In this document: positions 8,270 through 15,589 of the stretch, one piece after another
Position numbering within the stretch: position 1 is the stretch's first letter
Layout of the letters: each line of letters begins with the position of its first letter
Assembly: GCF_004634385.1 (NCBI RefSeq)
Contig: NZ_CP037895.1
Coordinates: forward strand, 781,245 to 845,244
DNA length: 64,000 bases
Direction: 5' to 3'
From: Thermaerobacter sp. FW80
Lineage (GTDB): Bacteria; Bacillota; Sulfobacillia; Thermaerobacterales; Thermaerobacteraceae
Program-made: the position numbers and the translations under genes
Notes under the pieces: generated by a model
Told to the model about the DNA's origin: nothing
Databases searched by the model: none
Seen by the model: the letters and a program-made list of their open reading frames with translations, nothing else

Positions 8270-9713
8270 GCGTGATGAGCGCCACCGCCAGCGCGGCGAT
8301 GCCCTCGCGGCGGCCGGGGAAGCCCAGTCCCTCGTTGGTGGTGGCCTTGATCCCCACCTGGGTGGGCGGCAGGCCCAGGGCGCCGGCCACGGAGCGACGC
8401 ATGGCCTCGACGAAGGGCGCCAGGCGGGGCTCCTCGGCGACGACGGTGACGTCCACCTGCGCCGGCTGCCAGCCGTGCCGGTGGAGCAGCGCCACCACCT
8501 CGGCGGCCAGCGCGGTGCTGGCGGCCCCGGCCCAGCGCGGATCGCCCGGGGGGAACCAGTGGCCGATGTCGGGCAATCCCGCCGCGCCGAGCAGCGCGTC
8601 CATGGCCGCGTGCAGGATCACGTCGGCGTCGGAGTGGCCGGCCAGCCCGCGCTCCGCCGGGATGGGCACACCGCCCAGCACCAGCGGGCGTCCTGCGGCG
8701 AACCGGTGGACATCGTAGCCCAGGCCGATCCGGAAGGACGGGACCGGTCCGGTGTCCCGCGGATCGCCGGCCCCCTCCGCCGCGGCGGCCGGCGACGCCG
8801 ACGCGGCGGCGTCCAGCCAGTGCTCGGCGACGGCGAAGTCCGTGGGCCAGGTCAGCTTGAGGTTGGCCGGGTCGCCGGGGACCAGCGCCACCGGCACCCC
8901 GAGGCGCTCCAGCAGGGAGGCGTCGTCGGTGAAGCCTCGCCAGCCGTGGCGGCGGGCCTGCTGGTGAGCCGCCCAGAGCCGCTGGAAGTCGAACCCCTGG
9001 GGGGTCTGCACCGCCCGCAGGCGGTGGCGGGGCAGCGTGGCGGCCACCCACTCCACGGGCCCCTCGCCCGGCGGGACGGCGTCGGGCTCCGCCCCGGACC
9101 CGCCGGTGGGGACACCGGGCTGTGGGCTCTCGGGCGCGGCGGGGGCTGCGGGTGCGCCGGGACGACGGCCTTCGTCCGCGGCGCCCGCGGCGGCGGACGT
9201 GGAGCCCGCCGGCTCCACGTCCGCCGCCGCCACCGCCTTGATGGTGTCGCCGACGGGGACGGCGGGGACCGCCGCGCCGTACCGCCGGGCGGCCGCCAGC
9301 ACCCGCGCGACCAGCGCCGGCCTCGCCAGCGGCCGCGCGGCGTCATGGACCAGCACCCATCGCGGCGGACGGGACCCGGCGGCGAGATGGGCCAGGGCCG
9401 CGTACACCGAGTCCTGGCGCTCCTCCCCGCCCTCCACCAGATCGACCGCCATGCGGGCGGGCAGCCACGGCGCCACCCGCTCCTGCCAGAGGGGACGATC
9501 GGCGCCGCGCAGGGCCACCACCGCCCGCGGCACCCCGGCGGCCGCCAGGGCGGCCAGGGCGTGGGCCAGGACGGGTCGCCCCCCCAGCTCGCGGAAGACC
9601 TTGTTCACGCCGCCGCCGACGCGGACCGAGCGCCCGGCGGCGGGCACGACGGCGGCCACGTCGGCCAGGGCCTCCCCGGCGCCGACCGCGGCCGGTTCGT
9701 CCCGACCGGTCAC
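8259..9713 (-). CDS. ispDF: Bifunctional IspD/IspF (MEP isoprenoid pathway)
   Basis: 484 residues. The N-terminal cytidylyltransferase IspD (about 20-310) has VVPAAGRSVRVGGGVNKVFR, HDAARPL and QTPQGF. The C-terminal cyclase IspF (about 325-484) has GYDVHRF, GGVPIPAERGLAGHSDADV and IKATTNEGLGF, with the zinc-binding D-x-H. The fusion joins steps 2 and 4 of the MEP pathway; Bacillus has separate ispD and ispF. A disordered insert of ~60 residues interrupts IspD before VEWVAATLPRH and is encoded by DNA containing an 18-bp perfect hairpin (9189-9228). GTG start at 9711-9713 overlaps the stop of the upstream PIN gene as GTGA. Confidence 0.94.
   Translation of the reverse strand: MTGRDEPAAVGAGEALADVAAVVPAAGRSVRVGGGVNKVFRELGGRPVLAHALAALAAAGVPRAVVALRGADRPLWQERVAPWLPARMAVDLVEGGEERQDSVYAALAHLAAGSRPPRWVLVHDAARPLARPALVARVLAAARRYGAAVPAVPVGDTIKAVAAADVEPAGSTSAAAGAADEGRRPGAPAAPAAPESPQPGVPTGGSGAEPDAVPPGEGPVEWVAATLPRHRLRAVQTPQGFDFQRLWAAHQQARRHGWRGFTDDASLLERLGVPVALVPGDPANLKLTWPTDFAVAEHWLDAAASASPAAAAEGAGDPRDTGPVPSFRIGLGYDVHRFAAGRPLVLGGVPIPAERGLAGHSDADVILHAAMDALLGAAGLPDIGHWFPPGDPRWAGAASTALAAEVVALLHRHGWQPAQVDVTVVAEEPRLAPFVEAMRRSVAGALGLPPTQVGIKATTNEGLGFPGRREGIAALAVALITPRP
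9189..9228. repeat. 18-bp perfect hairpin inside ispDF
   Basis: Arms 9189-9206 and 9211-9228 pair without mismatch around a CGCC loop. It encodes the AAADVEPAGSTSAAA part of the low-complexity insert in the IspD domain. Confidence 0.9.
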
Positions 9714-10822
9714 GGCGCGGCCCGGCCCATCACCTTGGGCCGCGCGAAGATCATCCGCCCGGCTGCGGTCTGGAGCACGGTGGAGACCTCCACGTCGATG
9801 CGCTGGCCGATGTAGCGCTTGCCGCCCTCGACCACGATCATCGTGCCGTCGTCCAGGAAGCCGACGCCCTGGCCGGCCTCCTTGCCCTCGCGGATGATCT
9901 GGACCTGCATCGCCTCGCCCGGGAGCACCACCGGCTTGACGGCGTTGGCCAGCTCGTTGACGTTGAGCACGGGCACGCCCTGCAGCCCGGCGATCTGGTT
10001 GAGGTTGTAGTCGTTGGTGACCACCTTGCCGTTCAGCCGCCGGGCCAGGCGCAGGAGCTTGCTGTCCACGTCGTCGCCTTCCACGTCGCCCTCGTAGATC
10101 TCCACCGGCACCGGCGACTCCTGCTGCATGCGACGCAGGATCTCCAGCCCCCGCCGGCCCCGGCTGCGCTTGAGGGCGTCGGCCGAGTCGGCGATGCGCC
10201 GCAGCTCCTCCAGGACGAACCCCGGCACCACCAGCGTCCCCTCGAGGAAGCCGGTCTCGACCACGTCGGCGATGCGCCCGTCGATGATGGCGCTGGTGTC
10301 CAGCACCTTGTACGCGCCCGGCGGGGCCGCGCGGTCGCGATCGCGGTTCCGCTCCCGCTCCCGGCCCGGCCGGGACAGCGCCGCCACCAGGTGGACCAGG
10401 TCGTCCCGTCGCTTGACCGCCACCACGGCCCCGAGGTACGCCAGCAGCACCGCGAAGATCGGTGGCAAGAACGGCCCCACCACGGGGACCAGACCCAGCG
10501 GGCCGCTGAGCAGGTTGGCGATCACCAGGCCCGCCACGAGCCCCAGGACGCCCGCCAGGGTGTCCTGGATGGGCGTGCGCACCAACCGCGCCTCGACCCA
10601 CTGGGTGAACTGCACCACCTGCTGCCAGAGGCGCTGGGCCGCCGCGTACCCGCCGAGGCCGCCGAGCAACAAAAAAAGAACCATGAGTCCGTACGTCCAA
10701 TGCCGCGGCAGCTCGGCGAGGATGCGCAGCGACTCCTGCTGCAGCAGCCCGTAGTAGGCCAGCCCGAAGCCGCCCAGGGCGCCCAGGGCGGCGAAGGCCA
10801 GCCGGATGGATCGCAAGCGCAC
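9710..10822 (-). CDS. PIN/TRAM membrane protein (YacL family)
   Basis: 370 residues. Four hydrophobic segments fill the first ~135 residues (for example WTYGLMVLFLLLGGLGGYAA). A basic linker follows, then a PIN domain starting VLDTSAIIDGRIADV, with acidic residues D, E and D (GDVEGDDVDSKLL, TNDYNLN) for metal binding. A C-terminal TRAM-like segment ends the protein (GFLDDGTMIVVEGGKRYIGQ). The family sits between disA and ispD in Bacillus (yacL); a nuclease role is likely from the fold. GTG at 10820-10822 is chosen because GAGAGGAG lies 9 bases upstream. Confidence 0.9.
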   Translation of the reverse strand: MRLRSIRLAFAALGALGGFGLAYYGLLQQESLRILAELPRHWTYGLMVLFLLLGGLGGYAAAQRLWQQVVQFTQWVEARLVRTPIQDTLAGVLGLVAGLVIANLLSGPLGLVPVVGPFLPPIFAVLLAYLGAVVAVKRRDDLVHLVAALSRPGRERERNRDRDRAAPPGAYKVLDTSAIIDGRIADVVETGFLEGTLVVPGFVLEELRRIADSADALKRSRGRRGLEILRRMQQESPVPVEIYEGDVEGDDVDSKLLRLARRLNGKVVTNDYNLNQIAGLQGVPVLNVNELANAVKPVVLPGEAMQVQIIREGKEAGQGVGFLDDGTMIVVEGGKRYIGQRIDVEVSTVLQTAAGRMIFARPKVMGRAAP

Positions 10823-11085
10823 GCATCCCGTCTCCTCTCTCCGCACCCGGTCCCGTCGCCCCACCCGTCCCGGATCCAGGGCGTGCCGCCGCCGGCAGCC
10901 GCCCCGCGCGGTCCGCGGCGCCATCGCCTGGGGGTGCGATCGCCCTGCCTGTGGGCGGACCCGCATCGCCCCCTCCACAGGGGGTTCGCCGACCGCCCCG
11001 CCCTTTCGGCGGGTGGTGCCCCACCTTCCGGTGGCGCCCACGGGCGGCGCCACCCGCGGTGGACGGCGCCGGCCACCCCGACCCG

Positions 11086-11091
11086 ATTATA
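11086..11091 (-). promoter_or_regulatory. Possible -10 box for the PIN-ispDF transcript
   Basis: Perfect TATAAT on the minus strand, next to two ACCGGT copies. No good -35 lies at 17 bases; GTGACC is at 14. Nothing else is recognisable in 10823-11121. Confidence 0.4.
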
Positions 11092-11121
11092 AACCGGTAT
11101 GAACCGGTCACCCGCCGCCTC

Positions 11122-11688
11122 TCAGGGTCGGACCCCGTCGCCCCCGTCGGACGAACCGGCCCGGGCGTCGGCCCCGCCGGCCCGATCGGCCGGGGGCGTC
11201 GCCGATGGCTCCCCCTGCAACCGCCGCTCGACCAGCGCGTCCATCGCCTCGCGGTCGACGCCGCTGGCCAGGGCCAGCTCGCTGACCAGGATCTGGCGCG
11301 CCTGATCCAGCAATCGGCGCTCCCCGCCCGACAACCCGCGCTCGCGCAGGCGCGCGCTGAGGTTGCGGACCACGGCGGCCACCTCGAGGACGTCCCCCGT
11401 CCGCAGCTTGTCGGCGTGCTCCCGGTAGCGGTGGTTCCAGTTGGGGTCCATGGGCGGGACGGGATCGCCGAGGCGGTCGAGGACCGCAGGGACGCGCTCC
11501 GCCGGGATCACGGGGCGGAGTCCGCACTGGCGGGCGGCGGCGATGGGGATCATGACCCGCATGTCCCCCACGGGCAAGCGAAGGATGTAGTAACGGTGTC
11601 GCTCACCCAGGACCTCCCGCTCCTCGATGGCTTCGATCACCCCTGCGCCGTGCAACGGGTAGACGACGCGGTCCCCGACCTCGAACAA
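11122..11688 (-). CDS. CarD/CdnL-type transcription regulator
   Basis: 188 residues from the TTG at 11686-11688. This start gives the family N-terminus (M)FEVGDRVVYPLHGAGVIEAI and has GGAGGTGA directly upstream. The first ~60 residues are the RNA polymerase-interacting domain (Tudor-like fold), and the remainder is the helical DNA-contacting part (VAAVVRNLSARLRERGLSGG, then RRLLDQARQILVSELA). CarD proteins stabilise promoter open complexes. The C-terminus is a disordered tail with a copy of the 12-mer GGACGAACCGGC, here read as AGSS on the coding strand. Confidence 0.88.
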   Translation of the reverse strand: MFEVGDRVVYPLHGAGVIEAIEEREVLGERHRYYILRLPVGDMRVMIPIAAARQCGLRPVIPAERVPAVLDRLGDPVPPMDPNWNHRYREHADKLRTGDVLEVAAVVRNLSARLRERGLSGGERRLLDQARQILVSELALASGVDREAMDALVERRLQGEPSATPPADRAGGADARAGSSDGGDGVRP

Positions 11689-11738
11689 CGGCTCACCTCC
11701 CACCGCGGTCCGCCCCTGGCGGCGGCGCCGCTGCCTCG

Positions 11739-11768
11739 AGTGTACACCAGCAGCCATCCTATGAGCAA
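11739..11768 (-). promoter_or_regulatory. Promoter of carD
   Basis: TTGCTC, 18 bases, TACACT on the minus strand, about 50 bases before the TTG start, in the only AT-rich patch of the region. Confidence 0.5.
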
Positions 11769-11853
11769 ATTTTCAAATTTATCACCGGCTCCTTGGACCG
11801 TCAACGGACCGGCGCAGCCCGCCGCCCGGCTGCCAGACCCTTCCGGGATCGCG

Positions 11854-11883
11854 TTGACGGGCTCTCCGCGGCCCGCCTATAAT
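11854..11883 (+). promoter_or_regulatory. Sigma-A promoter for the 11927 gene
   Basis: TTGACG, 18 bases, TATAAT on the plus strand, with transcription starting near 11890. It is divergent from carD. Confidence 0.82.
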
Positions 11884-11926
11884 AGCCGCAGGCCGTGGGG
11901 ATGCCCGTGCAAGAGGGGTGACGCGG

Positions 11927-12322
11927 TTGAAGGACCTGTTGGTGGATGAGTTCCAACACGCCGTGGCGGACTGCTTGATCCGGCACCGCAGCGTGTTGGA
12001 CGTCCTCTCCAAGTTCCAGGAGGCCAACGCCCGCGTACACCGTGCCGTAGCCAAGGCCGTCACCGGTTGCGGCTGCATCAGCATCCACGCCCGGCGTCCA
12101 CAGATCCCCGCCCACAGCACCCTGCGCGACCTCAAGACCCTCATGGACGACCACATCGACGGCGAGCTCTGCGAGAGCTGCCGCGAAGCGCTGGAAGAGG
12201 AGCTGGGCAAGCAGCTTTTTTATTTGGTCGCCCTGTGCAACCTGTTCGACATCAACACCTTCGATCTGATCATCAAGGAGAACCGGAAGCTGTCCACGCT
12301 GGGGATGTACCACATCTCGTGA
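11927..12322 (+). CDS. Conserved Firmicutes protein, unknown function
   Basis: 131 residues starting (M)KDLLVDEFQHAVADCLIRHR. Cysteine pairs CGC (about residues 48-50) and CESC (about 82-85) suggest a metal site. The C-terminal half is all helix and ends TLGMYHIS. I recall near-identical small proteins in clostridia beside carD, annotated as DUF1573 or MazG-like, but cannot confirm the family here. TTG at 11927 is preferred over GTG at 11918 because AAGAGGGG lies 8 bases before it. Confidence 0.75.
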   Translation: MKDLLVDEFQHAVADCLIRHRSVLDVLSKFQEANARVHRAVAKAVTGCGCISIHARRPQIPAHSTLRDLKTLMDDHIDGELCESCREALEEELGKQLFYLVALCNLFDINTFDLIIKENRKLSTLGMYHIS

Positions 12323-12728
12323 CCGTGGCCGGCCGGGGGGCCTCGGTGGGCACGCCGGCGGCAGGCAGGCCGTGGCGTGGGCGCCGGCCGCGACGCGCCC
12401 GGTGTGGGCGGCGCCGAGAGGCGCGCCGCGGCGCAGGGCGCCCGCGGACGCATGGCCGGGTGGAGACGGCGGCGAGAGGCGCGCCGGGGGTGGGACGTCT
12501 CCGGCGCAGGCATGCCCCTGCGCAGCGGGCACGCCCCCGTGGCCCGGCGGCGATCGGCGAGCCGTGGGGTGGGGCCCCGCGGGCGCACATCTGCGTGGCC
12601 CCGCGGCGAGAGGCGACCCGTGGGGCGGGGCGCCCGCGGATGCGCGCCCGCGCGGTCGCGGCGGCACGGGGGCGGTGGCGGGGGCCATGGCGGGAGGGTC
12701 GGCGCACGCTGTGCCCACGGGGAATACA

Positions 12729-12765
12729 CCCGCGGGGCGGCACCGGCCGGGTGCCGCCCCGCGGG
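12729..12765. repeat. 16-bp perfect hairpin
   Basis: Arms 12729-12744 and 12750-12765 pair perfectly around GGCCG. It may act as a terminator between the converging 11927 gene and cysH; no T tract follows. Confidence 0.8.
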
Positions 12766-12777
12766 TTCGCCCCCCGG

Positions 12778-12815
12778 CCGGCATGGCGGAGGGCGCGGGC
12801 CCTCCGCCATGCCGG
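12778..12815. repeat. 17-bp perfect hairpin
   Basis: Arms 12778-12794 and 12799-12815 pair perfectly around GCGG, 13 bases after the preceding hairpin. The arm segment GGGCCCTCCGCCATGG recurs nearly intact near 12840. Confidence 0.8.
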
Positions 12816-13041
12816 CGAGGACGTGCCGGCGAGGGATCGGGCCCTCCGCCATGGCTCCAAGGCGCCACGGGGAGGCCCCCCGCCACCGCTCGCGGGACCG
12901 AACCCCCGCTCCGTCCAGAGGGCGTGCCGGCCGAGCTCAGGCGTGGAAGCCCGGCTCCGTCACCCCCCTGCCGATGCCCGCCGTCGCCTCACCACGTGGA
13001 CGCTTGTCGCCCTCTTCCTGCGCGGAGGCCCGCCGCCTTCT

Positions 13042-13764
13042 TCACGCGTGGAGGCCGCACTCCGTCTTGGTGAAGCCCGCCCAGCGCCCGGCCCGCGGGT
13101 CCTCGTCCGGCCCCACGGGACGGGTGCAGGGGGCACACCCGATGCTGGGATAGCCGCGGTCGTGGAGGGGGTTGTAGGGGACCCCGCGCCGCAGGACGTA
13201 GTCCCAGAGCTGGTTGCGCGTCCAGCGAGCCAGGGGGTTGACCTTCACGAGGCCGAACCGGCGGTCGGCCTCGATCACCGCCGTGCGGGCCCGCTGCGGC
13301 GTCTGCTCGCGGCGGATGCCGGTGATCCAGGCGTCGAAGCCGCGCAGGAAGCGGCGGAGGGGTTCCACCTTGCGCAGCCGGCAGCACAGGTCGGGGTCAC
13401 GGGCCCAGAGGTCCGGCCCGTAGCGGGCGGCCTGTTCGTCCACCGTCAGCGCCGGCTTGACCGCCACCGGCTCGATGCCGTAGTACTCGGCCACGCGCCG
13501 GCAGGTGGCGTAGGTCTCGGGGAAGTGGAGGCTGGTGTCCAGGTAGAACACCGTCACCGCCGTCAGCCTGCCCGCGGCGGCCGCCATGTCGATCAGGGCC
13601 ACGTCTTCCGCCTGGAAGCTGCACGCCAGGGCTACGCGGCCGGCGAAGCGGTCCAGGGCCCAGGCCAGGATCGCCTGGGGCGCGGCCTCCTCCAGCGACC
13701 GGGCCAAGGTCGCGATCTCCTGCTCGGAGAGCGCCAGGGGGCGTTCCGTCCGCGCGTCGTCCAT
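13042..13764 (-). CDS. cysH: Phosphoadenylyl/adenylyl-sulfate reductase
   Basis: Reduces activated sulfate to sulfite. 240 residues from the ATG at 13762-13764, which has GGGAGG 8 bases upstream. The pairs C127-C128 and C210-x2-C213 are the [4Fe-4S] ligands of APS-type reductases, and the catalytic cysteine is C236 in ECGLH near the C-terminus. The CC...CxxC signature favours APS over PAPS as substrate. The gene is alone here, without sat or cysC, between a repeat-rich spacer and disA. Together with cysE it points to assimilatory cysteine synthesis. Confidence 0.93.
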   Translation of the reverse strand: MDDARTERPLALSEQEIATLARSLEEAAPQAILAWALDRFAGRVALACSFQAEDVALIDMAAAAGRLTAVTVFYLDTSLHFPETYATCRRVAEYYGIEPVAVKPALTVDEQAARYGPDLWARDPDLCCRLRKVEPLRRFLRGFDAWITGIRREQTPQRARTAVIEADRRFGLVKVNPLARWTRNQLWDYVLRRGVPYNPLHDRGYPSIGCAPCTRPVGPDEDPRAGRWAGFTKTECGLHA

Positions 13765-13773
13765 CGTCGCCAC

Positions 13774-14327
13774 CTCCCAAGGTCCCGGGCCCGGATCGGG
13801 GCGCCGGTGCTCCCGGCCGCCCCGTTCGATCCCCGTCCATGGGGAGGGACGGGGCCGGGGGCGACGGCGGCCGGCGACCGGGGCCGGAAGGGCCGGGTGA
13901 GGGCAGCCCGCGCGAGGCCGGGACGGCTGCGCAGCAGGCTGGGCAACCGGCCCGCACCCACCCGCATTAGCCTAGTGCCGCACCGGGGCAAGGGTGCAGG
14001 GGGTCCACGGGGTTCCCGCTCGCCGGCGTGCGTTCCCGGGGGTGCGGACGGGCTGTCGACCGACGTGGAGCGTGCAGGACGGACGTCAACGTGGCGGGCG
14101 GACGTGGAGTGCGGACGGCGCGCCGCGGACGGAGCGCCCGGGAGCGTGGGGGCGCAGACGGAGCGCCCGCGAGGATTCGGCGTCCCTGGCGGCTGCGGTG
14201 GTCCGCCCCCCGGCCGGGGGCGGACCACCGCAGGGCGGAAGGAACCCCCGGTCGCCCGCGTCCCGCCCGGGCCGGGACCCGACACGGCGGGGCCCCCGGA
14301 CGCAGGGTCCCGGGCGCCCCGTGCGGA
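13774..14327. other. Gene-free spacer between cysH and disA
   Basis: About 550 bases with no supportable gene. Degenerate tandem repeats lie at 14063-14173 (including GACGGAGCGCCCGGGAG and GACGGAGCGCCCGCGAG at a 29-base step) and a large hairpin at 14193-14233. No convincing promoter for cysH was seen. Confidence 0.6.
14193..14233. terminator. 18-bp hairpin downstream of disA
   Basis: Arms 14193-14210 and 14216-14233 pair perfectly around a 5-base loop, about 95 bases after the disA stop. It probably ends the ctsR-to-disA transcript, although no T tract follows. Confidence 0.55.
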
Positions 14328-15395
14328 TCAAGGGCGTCGCTCCAGGAAGGCCTGGTCTTGCAGACGGCGCAGGCCGTCCTTGATGGTGCGGGCGCGGACG
14401 CTGCCGATGCCCTCCACCGCGTCCAGCTGGTCGACGGTGGCCGCCAGGATGCGCGGCAGGTTGCCGAAGCGGCGCACCAGGTTCTCGATCACCGCCGCCG
14501 GCAACCGCGGCACCTTGTGGAGGATGCGGTAGCCCCGCGGCGTCAGCGGCGTCTCGTCGTCCGGCGGGGCGGCGTAGCCCAGGCAGCGGACCACCGCGCG
14601 GCGGTCGGTGAGCTCCTCGGGCGACAGCCGCCGCAGGGCGAGCATCGCCTCGCCCTCGCCGTCGGGGTCGGCCACGTAGTCCCGGATCACCAGCCGGTAC
14701 TCCTCGTCCACGCCGCTGCGCAGCTCGTCCAGCTGCAGGCGCACCAGGCGGCCCTCGGTGCCCAGCTCCACCGCGTCGCCCTCGATCTCCCGGCCGATGC
14801 GCCGCACCTGCTCGGCCCTCCCCAGGACGGAGGCGACATCCCCCGCCGTCACCAGGTCCTCGAACTCCAGGACCGTCAGGTGGCCCAGGGCCTGGAGGAA
14901 CACGGCCCGGTAGCGCTCCAGCGTGCCCAGGGCCTGGTTGGCCTTGGCCAGCATGAGCGCGGGATCGCGCAGCACGTAGCGCAGCTCCCCGCGGTAGACG
15001 GTGATCACGTTGCGGCGCTGCGAGATGGCGATGACCAGGGCGCCGGTCTGCCGGGCCATCCGCTCGGCGGTGCGGTGGCGGATGCCCGTCTCGAAGGAGA
15101 GGACCCGCGGGTCGGGGATCAGGTGCACGTTGGCGCGGACGATGCGGCGGGCGTCGCTGGAGAGGATGATGGCGCCGTCCATCTTGGCCAGCTCGTAGAG
15201 ATGGGCCGGCGTGAGCTCCACGTCCAGCTCGAACCCGCCCGAGCAGAGCTCCATCACCTCGGGTCCGTCCCCGACGACGATCAGGGCGCCGGTACGGGCG
15301 CGCAGGATCTGGTCCAGCCCCTCCCGCAGGCGGGTCCCCGGGGCCAGGCGCCGCAGGGCCGCCAGCAGGGCGTCCGGGCGTTCCTCGGCGGTCAT
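14328..15395 (-). CDS. disA: Diadenylate cyclase DisA
   Basis: DNA-integrity scanning protein that makes c-di-AMP. 355 residues. The N-terminal DAC domain has DGA (73-75) and RHR (106-108, in GIRHRTAERMARQTG). A helical linker follows, and the C-terminal helix-hairpin-helix domain (VIENLVRRFGNLPRILAATV, then VEGIGSVRARTIKDGL) binds branched DNA. ATG at 15393-15395 with GAAGGAGG upstream. It follows radA as in Bacillus, at the end of the ctsR operon. Confidence 0.97.
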   Translation of the reverse strand: MTAEERPDALLAALRRLAPGTRLREGLDQILRARTGALIVVGDGPEVMELCSGGFELDVELTPAHLYELAKMDGAIILSSDARRIVRANVHLIPDPRVLSFETGIRHRTAERMARQTGALVIAISQRRNVITVYRGELRYVLRDPALMLAKANQALGTLERYRAVFLQALGHLTVLEFEDLVTAGDVASVLGRAEQVRRIGREIEGDAVELGTEGRLVRLQLDELRSGVDEEYRLVIRDYVADPDGEGEAMLALRRLSPEELTDRRAVVRCLGYAAPPDDETPLTPRGYRILHKVPRLPAAVIENLVRRFGNLPRILAATVDQLDAVEGIGSVRARTIKDGLRRLQDQAFLERRP

Positions 15396-15429
15396 GGCAG
15401 CCTCCTTCGACGGCCGTCCCGCCGCGCGC

Positions 15430-15500
15430 CCCAGCACTGGCGTGCCGCAGGGCTGGCGCGCCCCACGGGTGGCCCGCCGCCGGGCTGGCACGCCGACCCG
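15430..15500. repeat. Degenerate tandem repeats between radA and disA
   Basis: Four imperfect units built on GGGCTGGCRCGCC, spaced about 17 bases, in the 194-base gap. No function is evident. Confidence 0.5.
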
Positions 15501-15589
15501 CCCTGGCTCCTGGGGCGCGGCGGGGGCGATGATCTGGCGGCCGGCGCCGGGACCGCACGGGGGCGGGGCGCGGGCCGTCTCCTCGGCGG

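Larger units (their letters stand above)
12323..13041. repeat. Gene-free repeat-rich spacer
   Basis: 719 bases between convergent genes, filled with imperfect GC repeats such as two copies of a GGCGAG(A)G...CCGTGGGG...CCCGCGG block near 12550 and 12605. It also holds two long hairpins and a decayed copy of the cysH 3' end at 12937-12961. Long open frames here are composition artefacts. Confidence 0.7.

Noticed and set aside
12323-13041. Overlapping plus- and minus-strand frames suggesting genes in the repeat-rich spacer
   Set aside because: All frames are low complexity with no start signals or motifs, and the DNA is better explained by hairpins and decayed repeats.
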